A DNA stretch of 64,000 nucleotides from Cheilinus undulatus (GCF_018320785.1 NC_054869.1:36186289-36250288); one strand, 5' to 3'; positions 1 through 53,080 are shown, counted from the stretch's first letter. The notes: a model not told the origin generated them from the letters alone. Numbers and translations: made by a program.

Positions 1-600
1 CTTCAACCTCGAGGATGTTTAATCACCTCATGATATGTAGTATCTGTGCAACGGGGTACTGTGTATTCTAAGAAATTGTTTAATTAAATTTTAAAAAATG
101 CCTCCGGGCAAAACAATCCACACTGATGTAGTTTTATGTGTAACCATTAGATCTGTCTGAGTCAATTAAAAAGGCAAGAACTACGCACAAATAAAGTTTA
201 TTTGGAGTTAAAAAAGAAGTAAATTCATATTTAAAGGCCTATGTTAGCAAATAAGAAAAGGTTAGATAGGCAAAAAGCTACAAAAGTTATATATTTCTTT
301 AACCTCATCATTTGACCATTTGTTTTTGTGCATTTTAAGTGCTCTATCCTCAATTAGTAAACATACGTAATGCAATTTTCTTACACAGAAATGCATGGAC
401 AATAATTTTATATCAAAAATCGACTAATTAGTTGTGATGCAAAGCCTGTTTTATTTTACACTTGGACAACAGTAAATGAAAAGGCTTAAAAAACAATAAT
501 ATGAGATATAAATGTTAAAGCATTATAATAAAAACTTACAGGCTCTCTTAGTCACAAACATAAACACTTAGTCTGCATTTTCATGTGCTTGCTGTTTACA
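1..600. other. AT-rich sequence downstream of pgm5
   Basis: No ORF, RNA gene or recognisable repeat was seen. It could be a longer alternative 3' UTR or intergenic DNA. Confidence 0.4.
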
Positions 601-607
601 TATTTGC

Positions 608-620
608 TTTATTCTTTATT
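608..620 (-). terminator. Candidate pgm5 poly(A) signals
   Basis: Two AATAAA hexamers in the complement (608-613 and 615-620) lie about 300 nt past the pgm5 stop, a normal spacing for a 3' end. More distal hexamers also occur, so the cleavage site is inferred. Confidence 0.5.
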
Positions 621-911
621 CATGGTAACAATTAAACAGCTCCCCTGCTTTGGACACCAAAGTTTTCAGTGATAGTGGTCATTAAACAAATTTTAGCAAA
701 GTGCATCGCATAAACTCCAGCAGTAAGCACCGTCTGTTCAGTCATCAGGATGAATGTAAGAATGAGAATAAAGCTACAGAATCAGGGTTTAAAAATGGCA
801 AATAGGTGGAGGAGAAAGTATTTGAAGGTGTGTTTTTTTTTTTTTTTCTCAGTGTGAGCAGGTAGAAGTCGTGCGTTTTTGTGTGCTCGCATGTGAGTTT
901 GTTGCAGCTGC

Positions 912-42628
<41,717 letters not shown>

Positions 42629-42639
42629 CCTCCCGTAGA

Positions 42640-43060
42640 AAACTACCTGGAGTTAGTGAAAAAGTTTGATCCTGATGGTAAAACTCTCGGGGTATAAGTA
42701 GAAGTAACGCGGTGGATTGACAGCCTGGTAAGTGGGGTGACAGCAGATCCCACCCAGCCCTTGAAAAGTTCTCACCTCGGCAGCTTCTGTCAGAGTTTAC
42801 AGCTCTGCATCCTCCAACACTCAGCAGAACTCTCCTCTGCTGCTCCACTGCTCCCTCTTTTCCTAATAAGCCTGAACAACTGACTACAAGAAAAAACACA
42901 GGCATGGGGAGGGTCAAAATCTTTAAGGCCCACAATCAGCTGAGCCTCAGGCCTTAAAATAGACCTTTGACTGATGGCGGAGGGGAATTGTGTCAGGACC
43001 AGCGCTCTGCAACCCAACACTGCCCGGTAAGAAGGCGGATAAACCGGGACTCTAGTTATT
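42640..43060 (-). promoter_or_regulatory. pgm5 5' UTR and proximal promoter region
   Basis: Lies directly upstream of the pgm5 ATG and contains no long repeat. A possible 5' UTR intron (donor GCCGAG/GTGAGA near 42773, acceptor AACTCCAG near 42652) is visible but unproven. A near-MEF2 or TATA-like word CTATTTTAAGG sits around 42953-42963 in the complement. The transcription start is not determined. Confidence 0.4.
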
Positions 43061-44510
43061 ATTACAGGAGTTTAAAACAGGGGATGACTACCGAGTAAAA
43101 CTTCTCTTTGTTTATTTAAACCAGGGATCTTAGTTATCTTTGGTGTCTGGGAATATAGTTCTCATCGCATAAAATGTAAAAATGAAAAAAAAAAAAAAAA
43201 AATCTGTTGAAGTACAATCTTCCACGTAAGTCTACTTAATAACATCAGAGGGGGCTGCCTTAGGTCTGCTGTAAAATATGGCCAACAGTGCGACCTAGCG
43301 GCCAATGGGGAGAACTGCCATTTTCTTGCAAGCTTAAAGCGTGTAAGGGTAAAACAAAACTAGAAAACGACTGAAAGAAAATACATTTTCATGGTGAAAT
43401 CAGTTTTTTGTAAATAAATATTTCATATTTAATCCTTGATTCCACATGTGGTGAAACGGAATCATTACAAGGCTTTTTTATAACTGTTAACATTATTATT
43501 ACTTTTTTTTTATTAATAAAAATAAGCCCCAATGATAAATTTATTCCGATTTTTTTAAGCCACATAATTTATCGTTATTACCCAAAACAGCTAATGAAGT
43601 TATGACTGTTCCTGCCAACCTACAGAACCTACTCAATACAGCTGAAGTAACAATTTGTACTCAGTCTTATTTTGTAAATTGTACTTAATATTTGGAGTAC
43701 ATGGTACCTACTTTTACTCACAACAACTCACTCAAAAAAGTTACAACTTAAAATCTAAAATGATATAACATTACGTTATAAAAAGTAGTAAATTTTACTC
43801 TTAATTGAACGTAAGGGGTATCTCATTTGAAGACTCTCTGACTCATTTGCTTTAATCAGCAATGTTTGGACACTTTGTAAGTAAAAGCTGAGAGGGTACA
43901 AAAACACAGACATTTGAGACCCTGAATGTATTTTCATTAGGGATTTTCTGCAGTTAAACAAAACACAGTTCACGGATGTCCCACTCAGTGAACAGTGTAC
44001 ACACAATCTTTTTGTGTTGTTGCATTACCTCTGAGGGAAGGTTCACACCTTTTACACCACAAAGTGACATTTATGATGTTTTATTTTCATCTCCAGGCTA
44101 AATCCACCATTACTTTGGTAATACACTGAAATCCCCCGTGGGTGTGTGTGAGACACAGTTTGATTTGGGAGATAGGAGTGTGTTTTATATGCATGATTAT
44201 ATTACATCAGCATGAACAATGGCAAATCTGTGAAAATGTTATAAATTAATGGAAATTTCATTTTGTAACCATATAGAAAAATCAACCCTTATTTGTTCAA
44301 CTCTCCTTATTCCAAAGTAATCAATAGCAGGCAAAGAAGAGACAGTTTTAAATCACCACTAGTCCACCGACATCTATGATGCATTTTGAGTGAAGTGCTC
44401 CGTACTCCTCAGCAGCATTAGGGGTAATGTTACAATGCAGTGCCCTAGTGGACTCGGATTACTTTTTGTTTCTTTTGCAGTCTGAGGAGAGGAGGTTTAC
44501 AAGGAGGTAT
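43060..44510. other. Spacer between pgm5 and foxd5, left part
   Basis: AT-rich with a poly-A tract at about 43183-43202. No gene, RNA or clear repeat recognised. Confidence 0.5.
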
Positions 44511-44519
44511 ACTCTACAG

Positions 44520-45198
44520 CAGCCTTTCCCAAACTTCACGTATGCTGTGGCCAAATTTGAGTCCATAAAATCTCCTTAACATGAGACTCAAACGATGACC
44601 TTTTATCAATCATATTTTTGTTTCAAAAACAGGGGATTTCGTTGCAAATGATTTCATTTCAGATAAATTAAAATTACTTGAAAAATGTTTGTGGATTCAT
44701 AATGCACTGACATGTATTTTGTTTTGATCAGGCATCTGCAAAGCCACTTAAATTTTCCTCTCTTCTCAAATGCACGTTGTTGTCAGGAAAACTCCTCCCA
44801 GGTAGCATTAATGTAATCTGCAGATTAGAGCATAGTGTGAACATAGTGTCAACAGTTAATCCAGCACCAACAAAGAGGTGGCATGAGTTAAAGCTTCTGG
44901 CTGTGTTTTGTTACTTCTCTGAAATAAAGTTTGGATTCTAATGATTATTTATGAATTTGATGATTATTTATTGGGCTAAGGGGTCATTGATTTTATTGTT
45001 TGGGCAACTTTTTTGTTTTTGTTTTACTATATTATTTATGGCTGATGCTGATACGTTGGTGATTGCTGCCAAACTACATTTTGTTGTGTAGAAATATACA
45101 ACAACGAATAAAGTACCAACCTAACTAATTTTTTTTTTATTCTCTTTATAGTTTTATTGTTCTTGACCTCTCCTGGCCCACACTTTGGGGCAGCACTG
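44520..45198. mobile_element. hAT-type MITE between pgm5 and foxd5
   Basis: The left end CAGCCTTTCCCAAACTTCA and the complement of the right end (CAGTGCTGCCCCAAAGTGTG) are similar. The flanks CTCTACAG (44512-44519) and CTCTATGG (45199-45206) agree in 6 of 8 bases, as for an old hAT duplication. About 680 bp with no ORF. Confidence 0.68.
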
Positions 45199-45774
45199 CT
45201 CTATGGAAAAATGAGTGGACCTGCACTACAACACCAACCGGGACCCTCCAAGTAATGGGCTAGGCCCGTATATTTCCCTCTTCTATCTCCACTCTTACCA
45301 TTATCTGTCTGACTGTGGGAACATGTGTTTAAACATTTCCAAAACGGTTTCATTTCTTATCCACAGCAGAAAATTGATGGCATGCTGCAGACGTTTAAAC
45401 CAAAATTTAAAGGAAAATCGTTTAGATATCAGATACGTTTTAAAACCAGCTGTTTGAATAAAACTGGGTTAATTTTCAAGTTTGACTTCAAGAAGGTTTA
45501 TATGTAGTGAATTCAGAAAAGGATTCAACTTTCTAAACTGGTTGCACTGAAGGAAACAACTAGTAAGATGGTTTTCATCACATAATATGGTAAGTAAATA
45601 TTACTTCCAGTGATTTCTTTGATTGTCCGGACTGCTTTTGAATTTCTCCTCTTATAATCCTCATGTACACTGTACCCAAAGATCATTTAAAAACTGCCAA
45701 CTGTTGATCTAATTCATCAAATAAAGATTTTTTAAGTAATTGCCATACTACATCAGATGTATTTCTTTCAAACA

Positions 45775-45780
45775 TTTATT
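45775..45780 (-). terminator. Candidate foxd5 poly(A) signal
   Basis: AATAAA in the complement, about 215 nt after the foxd5 stop codon. It is the first such hexamer downstream. Confidence 0.5.
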
Positions 45781-45992
45781 TTGATGTATTAAAATTAAAA
45801 CAAAATCATAATCACCAGTGAAGCTCACCACAAATATATATTACCATCCATCTTATTTACAGTGATTCCATGTGAGACTTAAATTTGAATGTTAACGCAC
45901 ATAAATATCATGCAAGTAAAACATTTCTTTGAGAAATGGGTCTTCAGACAAACATACAGACACTGTACAGTTGTTTCTAGAACCAAAAGGCC

Positions 45993-47039
45993 TCAGCAGT
46001 GAGGGAAGGACAGCCTGAGGTGCTCATTTATTAACGGAGCGGTGCTCAGCATGCCAGGAGGGCAGAAAGGAGTCCTGGGCGCCTGCAGGAGGGTTGGCAT
46101 CAAACAGGCTGCAGGGCCTGACACGAGATGAGGGTAACCCAAAGAGCTGTGAGGGGTCTGCCGTGGATTCTGGCCCTGTGGAGCGTTAGGAGACGGTTTG
46201 CTCATGATGCTGTCAATGGTGAAGGAGCACTTCCTCTGCGCGCCAGGCTTTGGCTCAGCTGCGCAAAGCTGCGCTCTGAAGTCTTTAGGCCCGCTGCTTT
46301 TCCCATGAGTGCTCAGAGTTTGTGGCAGGAGATGATAAGAAGGAGGGATCATGATTCCCTCTTGCAGAGGCATGTACCGCAGTGGAGCAGTGTGCGGGGG
46401 GCTGACCTGGCCCTGTACGCAGTATGGTTGTCCATACGGCCTGTAGCAGTTCAAGTTGGAGTAAAACATAAGTCCGTCTTTACCGAGCTCGGGCTGGTTT
46501 CTTTTGAAGCGCTTCCTCCTCCGCAGGAAGCTGCCGTTGTCGAACATGTCCTCAGAGGCCGGGTCCAGGGACCAGTAGTTACCTTTGCCCGGGTTCCCGG
46601 GCTCCCTCGGGATCTTGATGAAGCAGTCGTTGAGGGAGAGGTTGTGCCTGATGGAGTTCTGCCAGGCAGGGAACTTGTCTTTGTAGTAGGGGAACTTGTT
46701 GCTGATGAAGTCACAGATGCCACTCAGTGTCAGCTTCTTCTGTGGGCTCTGCAGGATGGCCATGGTGATGAGGGCGATGTAGGAGTAAGGAGGCTTCACC
46801 GAGCTGCTCTGGGCTTTCCTGGAGGGTGGTGCGTCCGCGCAAAAACTGCTCTCGCTTTCCCCTGAGGACTCGGGCTCTGAGGAGTCAAACTCAGCTCCAG
46901 ACTCTGCTGAGGAGCTGGAGAACTCACTGCGATACAAACGTCCATGCGAAGGCTTGTCCTCGCCGACTATGTCAACTTCATCATCTTCAAGAGGCAAAGC
47001 TGCGTGTTGGGAAGCTTCAAAGTCACTGGAGAGAATCAT
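45993..47039 (-). CDS. foxd5: foxd5, forkhead box D transcription factor, single exon
   Basis: A 348-aa intronless ORF, as usual for the FoxD class. It has an acidic N-terminus ([10 protein letters not shown], 18-27), a Ser/Glu-rich stretch (39-65), and a complete forkhead DNA-binding domain at about 81-175 that opens [15 protein letters not shown]. The recognition helix reads [16 protein letters not shown], and basic wing 2 ends RRRKRFKR. A Groucho/TLE-binding Eh1-like motif FTIDSIM lies at 273-279, so it is predicted to be a nuclear repressor. FoxD5/FoxD4-like factors keep early neural ectoderm immature. The start chosen is the ATG at 47037-47039; the frame stays open 21 nt further but only to a TTG. 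FoxD5 is preferred over FoxD1/2/3 because of the acidic block and the neighbours (ZNG1, pgm5). Other FoxD members cannot be fully excluded without a tree. Confidence 0.93.
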   Translation of the reverse strand: MILSSDFEASQHAALPLEDDEVDIVGEDKPSHGRLYRSEFSSSSAESGAEFDSSEPESSGESESSFCADAPPSRKAQSSSVKPPYSYIALITMAILQSPQKKLTLSGICDFISNKFPYYKDKFPAWQNSIRHNLSLNDCFIKIPREPGNPGKGNYWSLDPASEDMFDNGSFLRRRKRFKRNQPELGKDGLMFYSNLNCYRPYGQPYCVQGQVSPPHTAPLRYMPLQEGIMIPPSYHLLPQTLSTHGKSSGPKDFRAQLCAAEPKPGAQRKCSFTIDSIMSKPSPNAPQGQNPRQTPHSSLGYPHLVSGPAACLMPTLLQAPRTPFCPPGMLSTAPLINEHLRLSFPHC

Positions 47040-47206
47040 GGTCACACTCTGTGTGTTCAAAACGCGAAAAACTTAGAACTGTGCCAAAGTGACATCAAAA
47101 GCTCGACGTGCGTAAAAGCAGAAAGAGTCCTATTCATGCGTAAAAGCGCATCTACACCTAGCTCTCCTCGTTGGTCCGTTGTGAGCTGAGATAAAGAAGG
47201 CTGAGG

Positions 47207-47212
47207 TTTATA
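47207..47212 (-). promoter_or_regulatory. foxd5 TATA box
   Basis: TATAAA in the complement, about 170 nt upstream of the ATG. This places the start of transcription near 47180 and gives a 5' UTR of about 140 nt. The surroundings are moderately GC-rich and repeat-free. Confidence 0.55.
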
Positions 47213-47335
47213 TGATGGGTGACTGCAGCTCTGCAGGCCAGTCCCATTAACCCTCTGGACCTATCAGAGCAGCCCCTCACCGCGGGGAGCCAGAGAGGGC
47301 AGGCACACAAGTGGGGGAATCTGGAAGTGCGCACG

Positions 47336-47350
47336 ACTATTCATGCAAAG
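47336..47350. promoter_or_regulatory. POU octamer-like site upstream of foxd5
   Basis: TATTCATGCAAAG lies 130 bp upstream of the TATA box. ATGCAAAG is one base from the POU octamer ATGCAAAT. A weak SOX-like half precedes it. The function is inferred. Confidence 0.3.
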
Positions 47351-47559
47351 GAGGCCCCATTCATAGTTTATAACAGTGCCAGTTTGATGAAAACCTTTGC
47401 AAAGACGTTAGACTGAGTATAACTGCAAAATTATATTAAACTAAATTTCCACATTAAAATAAAAGGAAAACAAGGGGTCTTCCGGTCTAAGCTGTCTAAG
47501 CCCACTGAGCCTCATCCAAGCTTACTATTCTTATCTTCAATAAAAGTATTTTAAGATAG

Positions 47560-47950
47560 GGCATGTTAAACCTTGATGTTAATAATTTGAGCTGTGAATC
47601 CCACCGCAGCACAGCTGGAGGTGGGATGCTTGAGAACTTTTAACACCACGCCTAACCCGTGATAAGACACAAAGCGTTTCCCTCTCCGATCCCCTGCGGG
47701 TTCGTTTGGTTTGCCACCTCTGGATGCCCGCAGGTGGTGTGACCATGAAAATGGCCGTGGAAGGGCTCCCCGCTGTAAGCGGAGAAAAGAGGTAATAGTC
47801 GCCTTAACGAGGCCATCAGCATCAGAATCGAGTAGGAAATGGCTCAGCTGCACGGTGCGCCCTGGGCTGCGGGGCTCAGCGCGGATTTACGACCGGGATG
47901 AATAAGCAGGGCCATCCTCAAAGCAAACCAGTCCAACAGCGGATATGTGA
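47560..47950. promoter_or_regulatory. GC-rich, repeat-free block between foxd5 and zng1
   Basis: CpG-containing, high-complexity sequence without an ORF of known type, set in AT-rich flanks. The position 0.5-0.9 kb upstream of foxd5 suits a conserved non-coding regulatory element. Conservation cannot be tested here. Confidence 0.35.
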
Positions 47951-48770
47951 CAAAACAGCGCTTATAAAACATCTCCATTGCAAATGACCGTGTTGGGAAA
48001 ACTCCACCTATTTCGTCACCTTACTGGGCCTACTGTGTGAGAGTGGGCGTGTGGGTGAAAAGATTCTTACATGGAGACTTAAGTATCACAAAATGAAGTT
48101 GCTTCCACTTCTATTAAAATCACAATCTCACATCTGGAAATCTAGCTACAAAGTCTTCAATGAAATCCAGAAACTAAGCCAGTGATGACAGAGTGATATA
48201 TGTCTTTACATATGCTGTAAATACTTCATGTTTTCAAAAAACTTCCAGGGTATGTAGATATTTTTTGCAATGTCTCATTTAAATTGAAAAATTACATGAG
48301 TAGAACTAAAAAAAATAGAATAGTAGAAGTAAAATTCAACTTTTTTGTCATGAAGACATGAATATAGATGAGGAATAACATGCCTTATTTGTTAAATTTG
48401 TTTGGAAGTAGAATTTTAGGAATTAAAGAAAAAATATGTGCCTTGTTATATATAAATTAAAAAATCCCAACCTAATAACCAATATTTGAGGTTTCACACT
48501 CAGCACTCTTCATTGTAATAACAGCCTTTCCTTCTAGGTGTCAAAGCTTAAATGACTTTGTTTTATAACACTAAAAGCTAAAAACTTAATGTCCTTGGAG
48601 GCATTTTTCACACTGCTGAGTATTAAAGTGAACTTAGCACTTCAACACAAAAGCACTTTGTCACTGTTGTTATGCTAATAGTGAAGCTGTTGTCAGCTGG
48701 AGCTGGTCATTTCAACAAACCTGGATAAAGAATCGTTTTCTTAAGAATATCAGAGCAGCCGGAGATGTTC
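47951..48770. other. AT-rich spacer between zng1 and foxd5
   Basis: No gene, RNA or recognisable repeat seen. Confidence 0.5.
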
Positions 48771-48780
48771 AGAGAAAAGC

Positions 48781-48786
48781 TTTATT
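48781..48786 (-). terminator. Candidate zng1 poly(A) signal
   Basis: AATAAA in the complement, about 470 nt after the zng1 stop. Confidence 0.4.
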
Positions 48787-49253
48787 TTAAATAAATTTCA
48801 AAAGCAGCATGTTACACAAGCAAGCCGACTTCATTTCAGTGAACCACACGTCAAACAAAGAGTGAGTGTCACCTCTTGGGTTCCCACTCTTTTAAAAAGC
48901 AGATTTAACAAAGTCTTCTTTATGGAAATGACAATGTATTCATATACATTTTAGGCCCTTTATAAAACCTCTCTTTGTGCATAATTATTGAAATCATGTT
49001 CAGGTTTAGTTTTCTTTCTAGATGTCACATGATTTAGCTCAGGCACTACAGCAGTTTCTATCCTTATTAACACGCTGTGGCTTTCAAAGATGCCGTGAAT
49101 TATTACACTCTTTAACCACCATGAAAATCGTGACAGCCACCTCAACCGTTCTCTGACATTACCTCATGTTCTTGGAGGAAGAACAGATATGGATAACCAA
49201 CGTCTCAACTTTTGCTCCTGGAACGAAATACAGAGAGAGAGAAGAGCTTGTAG

Positions 49254-49327
49254 CTACTGTCCTTCTGTTCTTTCCACCACTGCAGAGATGAACTGTCCCC
49301 TCAGAATGTCTTTGTCCAAGTTTCTAC
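49254..49327 (-). CDS. zng1: zng1 last coding exon
   Basis: Encodes RNLDKDILRGQFISAVVERT-EGQ then TAG. The split glycine codon (G+GT) restores the frame. The 2.9-kb intron before it contains the L1 relic and several SINEs. Confidence 0.88.
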
Positions 49328-52300
49328 CTGCAAAACAGAAAAAAGACAATATAGGGTTAACGTGGCAGAGCTATGCACAGACGTAGTAGTATCTGTACAT
49401 GACTGTTGTTCTCGAAGCAATCCAGCACACAAACATCCACCTCTTCTTCTGAATCCCAACAAACAATATGTGTTCTCTTCATCTCATTTTCTTTCTATCT
49501 CTCCTTTTTTCATTTTTTGCATATTTTCATGAGGTTGTTTTGTCTTTGCTTGACTCCTGTTCAGCTTATGTGTGACTAGTTTACATCTGTTTTTACTTTG
49601 CTTTCCATTTTTTTTTCAAAAGTACATTTATTAAATTTTGTACATTTTTATAACAAACAATCAGGAACATTCAAAAACAACAACAAAAGCAACACTCTTG
49701 GTGAAAAAAAAACACATAATCAAATAAAATAAAGATGCTATGACCCCGAAAGTGACAAGAAGAACCACATATTCAGAAAATTAAAAAAATAAATGATACA
49801 AACTTGCAAAAATATACAATCAGAATTAAACCAACAGAAACACAATAAATTAACCAATTTAGAAATTATTAATTTACTTTCACAGTTTAAACCTTTTTTT
49901 TTCTAGCAGTTAAGCAAGTCCTTGGTTTATTGTGATATCAGTGATGTCATCACCTTTTGTCTGATCCCAGATGTCTGATCTTTTCATACGATTTAAAAAG
50001 GCAGTCCACAACTAATAAAAATCCTCAATCTTACCTCTTCTTATACAAGTCATTTTTTCTAATGCCTGATTGCAGGACATTTCTGGATTTTGGTCCCTCC
50101 ACATCCTTCCATTTTAAAAAGCAACAACACGTTTGGCTTCTATCAGAGAGAAATTAATTAGTTTACATTTGCTGTGAAGTCCTCAGGGTCTACAGAGTTT
50201 TGCTTCGATGGAAACAGTTTTTGCCGGTTTAGAAATCAGCTCAAGGAGCGCGCCGGTAGTCGAGTGGTTAAGGCGCGCACCATGTACGCAGGCGACCCGG
50301 GTTTGAATCTGGCCTGTGGCACTATTTCCTGCACGTCTCTCCCCACTCTCTTCCCTGTTTCTGACTCTATCCACTGTCCTATCTAATAAAGGCAAAAAGG
50401 CCAAAAATAAATCTTAAATAAATAAATAAAAATAAGCTCAAGAACCTCTCTCCACAGCTTCTAAATCTTTTAGGGGACCAATTTCTTTTCTACACTTAAT
50501 GCAAATACCAGGAATAAATAGATTGGAACAATGCAGTTTAACAAGAGTGATGTAAGTCCTGAGAAGCCATTGATACTCTATCAGCTTTCATCTAGTATTT
50601 ACAGTTTGCTTTGGGGCCTGAAAACATGTATTGTTCCAGTCCTGTAGTGAGATATCAAGCTGAATGTCATTGTTCCATAAGGATAGACATGAAAGGGAGT
50701 TCTTTTTATTTATAAACTGTGAAACTTAGATAACTGACATCTGCCATGCAGATTATTTACAGTGAGGTGTTCAATGGTAGACAGTGTAGATCCAAAGTTG
50801 TTTTGATTTGAAAAGTTAGAAATGCTTCTTGGGAAGATTGTGTTTTTCTTTTAATTGTTGAAATGACATATGAGTAGCTTCATCCAAAATATGCGCAAAA
50901 ATCAACTCACTGGAAAGCTGGATAAACTATTTGATACCTTCAATCTCCAAAGAACTCTTAAATAATTTCCAAAGTGTTTTAATTTAAAGCAACTTTGTTC
51001 TACAAAGTCACAAATTAGATGAATTAACGATGCTGTCACTTTGCTGTTTAGAAAGTGGGTTGTCTTAAATGTTACAAGAAAGAAAATCTTATCAGAAACA
51101 TTTTATTTCAAACTCAATCATTATATTTCTTGTTTTACATCCTTGTATGTAAATAACTTACACATTCTTGTAGGTTCAGCTGACCTGTGCAGTGGAAAGA
51201 GGAGCCATTTTCTAAAAAATTGGAGGCAAATTTTATGCTTTCAGAGTAGATTACCTTTGGACATGTACACCAAAAGCCTGATCAAAAACAAAGATTCAGA
51301 TTCATCAAGAACTGGTGGACTGGCATCAGTTTATCTCCGTTAGTGATGCAGGTCCCCATACACAGAGGTCGCAGGCCTTGATGTGCTGACTGCTGGTTTG
51401 AATCCCGATTTTGGTGCTGTTTTGGGTATGTTTGCCCTGAGCAAAGAGCCCAAAAATAATCTTTAAAAAAGAGGAATTGGTGAATAATTTGGCTTGGATA
51501 AGAAAACAACCCACTTTTTCCTTATCACTAGTCAGATGAAGTATCAGTAATACAAAGAAATATATATGTATTTTTTTTACAATTTATTTTAGGGCTTTTT
51601 TTCCTTTATTGTGGAGAAAGGATCGTGGATAGAGTCAGAAAGAGGGATGAGAAAGTGGGGAATGACATGCAGTGAAAGAGACACAGGCTGGACCTGAACC
51701 TGGGCTGCCACTGTACATGGGGCATGACTCAACCACTAGGCCATCTGCGCCCCTTGAAATACATTTTCTCCCCAAGTTCCAGGGTTTATTTCAGTGTATC
51801 CAATACTTATTCAAATATCTTTAATAAAGTTTTCCAGTCTTTTTTTATCCCGAATAGTAAAACATCTTGGAAAATAAACTGTTAATACAAAACAGATACT
51901 ACTTACTTTTATTGCAAAACATAATATTGTGCTGAAAATATTACAATCTTGTTACATTGTTGACTTGACACATCTAGCCTCAAAATTCTTGCTTGCTTAT
52001 GAAATGAATTAAGTTTATGCAGTCCTATTTTTACACCCCTCTTAAACCCATAAGAAAACAACTGTGAGTTTTTGAATTAAAGTATTTTACAACTTTATTT
52101 AGGTAATCTTTGACACACAGGACACACAGCAGATTGTGTTAAAGCTTCATGTGTGAAATCAGAGTGATTATTTGTGTGCTCACCTATAAAGACCAGTCTG
52201 TTGATCCGCGGGTTCTCCTCCCAGAGCTGCGGAGTCTCATTCAGGTCATACAGCTCGTGGACCCCCTGCAGCATCACTTGGTGGGCTTTACCTGTGAGTG

Positions 52301-52701
52301 ATACTATACCCTGAAAAAACACAAGTCACAAGTCCCAGTGACACATTAACCCAGACTGAAAGAAACCTCTGGAGCTGATTAATACGGATTATAAAGCGAC
52401 AGTTACAGATCACTGCTGCCTCTCTGCTCACTATTGTGCCGGACTGTACCTTTAACCGAATGACGGTCATGGGTTTCCCCTCTTTGTTTTTTAACGTCTT
52501 CTCCCAAAGCAGATCCTGAAACAGTGGAAAATGTGTGTTAACTTCACAAAGGGCTTTATTGTGCTAGAGCTAATTAGTAATAACAACAGGGATAACACAC
52601 TGAGGGGTCTGAATGATGCACAGTTTGTGTACCTGGATGAAGACATTTAAGGCGTCCTCAGGGAGATCTCCAGCAACCTCAAACGTCACAGTTAAAATAC
52701 T
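49254..52701 (-). CDS. zng1: zng1/cbwd, 3' part of a COBW-domain zinc chaperone GTPase gene (partial)
   Basis: Four in-frame exons (52701-52633, 52515-52450, 52310-52184, 49327-49254) encode the last 111 residues: SILTVTFEVAGDLPEDALNV, then DLLWEKTLKNKEGKPMTVIR, then a segment with HQVMLQGVHELYDLNETPQL and NRLVFIG, then RNLDKDILRGQFISAVVERT-EGQ and a stop. This is the CobW C-terminal domain of CBWD/ZNG1, a G3E-family GTPase that delivers zinc to METAP1 in vertebrates. The N-terminal GTPase domain (Walker A, CxCC) is absent from the window: no upstream exon was found between 52702 and 64000. The C-terminus is short compared with mammalian CBWD proteins. Regulation cannot be judged because the promoter is outside. 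Confidence 0.92.
49930..50660 (-). pseudogene. L1-type LINE ORF2 C-terminal relic, split by a SINE
   Basis: The complement reads, in broken frames, WLLRTYITLVKLH...CIKCRKEIG (about 50460-50570). Beyond the SINE it reads a stretch with ALEKMTCIRRGKIEDF and LWTAFLNRMKR (about 49980-50070). The order and wording fit the C-terminal cysteine region and tail of fish L1-type ORF2. Highly decayed. Confidence 0.6.
50246..50434 (+). mobile_element. tRNA-derived SINE with target duplication
   Basis: The tRNA-like head has an A-box (TAGTCGAGTGGTTAAGG) and a B-box (GGGTTTGAATCT). A shared body (CTCCCCACTCTCTTCCCTGT, TGACTCTATCC) and an AATAAA-rich tail follow. It is flanked by AGCTCAAG at 50238-50245 and 50435-50442. 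The same family occurs at 34785, 51566 and 52885. Confidence 0.88.
51335..51478 (+). mobile_element. Degenerate tRNA-derived SINE
   Basis: The head TGCAGGTCCCCATACACAGA and the B-box TGGTTTGAATCCC are visible, with an A-rich end near 51460. It is a different or older subfamily from the copy at 50246. Confidence 0.5.
51566..51755 (-). mobile_element. tRNA-derived SINE, reverse orientation
   Basis: The complement starts GGGGCGCAGATGGCCTAGTG and has a B-box-like GGTTCAGGTCC and the family body (TCTGACTCTATCCACGATCC). The flanks GAAATATAT (51557) and GAAATACAT (51756) differ by one base, which suits a target duplication. Confidence 0.85.
52184..52310 (-). CDS. zng1: zng1 penultimate exon
   Basis: A 127-nt exon encoding GIVSLTGKAHQVMLQGVHEL and the following YDLNETPQLWEENPRINRL-VFI. 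Acceptor TTTTTCAG, donor GTGAGC after a split glycine codon. Confidence 0.95.
52450..52515 (-). CDS. zng1: zng1 exon (third from the end)
   Basis: A 66-nt, phase-0 exon encoding DLLWEKTLKNKEGKPMTVIR-LK. Acceptor TGTTTCAG, donor GTACAG. Confidence 0.92.
52633..52701 (-). CDS. zng1: zng1 exon (fourth from the end)
   Basis: A 69-nt, phase-0 exon encoding SILTVTFEVAGDLPEDALNV-FIQ. Acceptor ATCCTCAG, donor GTACAC. Confidence 0.9.
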
Positions 52702-52884
52702 CTGAGGATGACAAATGTAAGAGAAGTAGAGATTAATTCACAGAAAGAACAAATTAATACTCTTTGGTTGATATTAGATTATTTTTCAACATTTTTCAGT
52801 AATCCAAAATTAAGAAAAATGTTACAAGCCTCAAAAAATTGATTTCTGCTACAATGAATGAAGCTTTTATAAGGTAAAATGTTC

Positions 52885-53080
52885 CTCCTTGGTTCGCTAA
52901 TGACCAAGCATCACATGCCCCATGTATGGATTTGTGTCTTTTAAGCAGATAGGTTCAAGTCAAACCTCTGGCCCTATGTCATTCCCCCACTTTGTTTCCC
53001 TGATTCTTCAAGCTATTCCCTGTCTTTCCTCTCAAAATAAAGGCAAAAATACCCTAAAACGAAACAAAAAAAATTAAAGA
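52885..53080 (+). mobile_element. tRNA-derived SINE, diverged
   Basis: ATGCCCCATGTATGGATTTG, AGGTTCAAGTCAAACCTCTG, then CATTCCCCCACTTTG and an AATAAAGGC tail follow the family order. It sits in the intron just upstream of the zng1 exon at 52633. Confidence 0.65.

Noticed and set aside
42953-42963. MEF2/CArG site in the pgm5 promoter
   Set aside because: CTATTTTAAGG misses the MEF2 consensus by one base and lacks the CC of a CArG box. Not strong enough to call.
46128-46865. 245-codon plus-strand ORF
   Set aside because: It is the antisense shadow of the foxd5 coding region. The minus-strand frame encodes a full forkhead domain.
47040-47060. Upstream start for foxd5
   Set aside because: The frame extends seven codons further but opens with TTG, not ATG. 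The ATG at 47037-47039 gives the FoxD5-like N-terminus.
50254-50325. tRNA gene
   Set aside because: A- and B-boxes are present, but no cloverleaf closes and the sequence continues into a SINE body shared by other copies.
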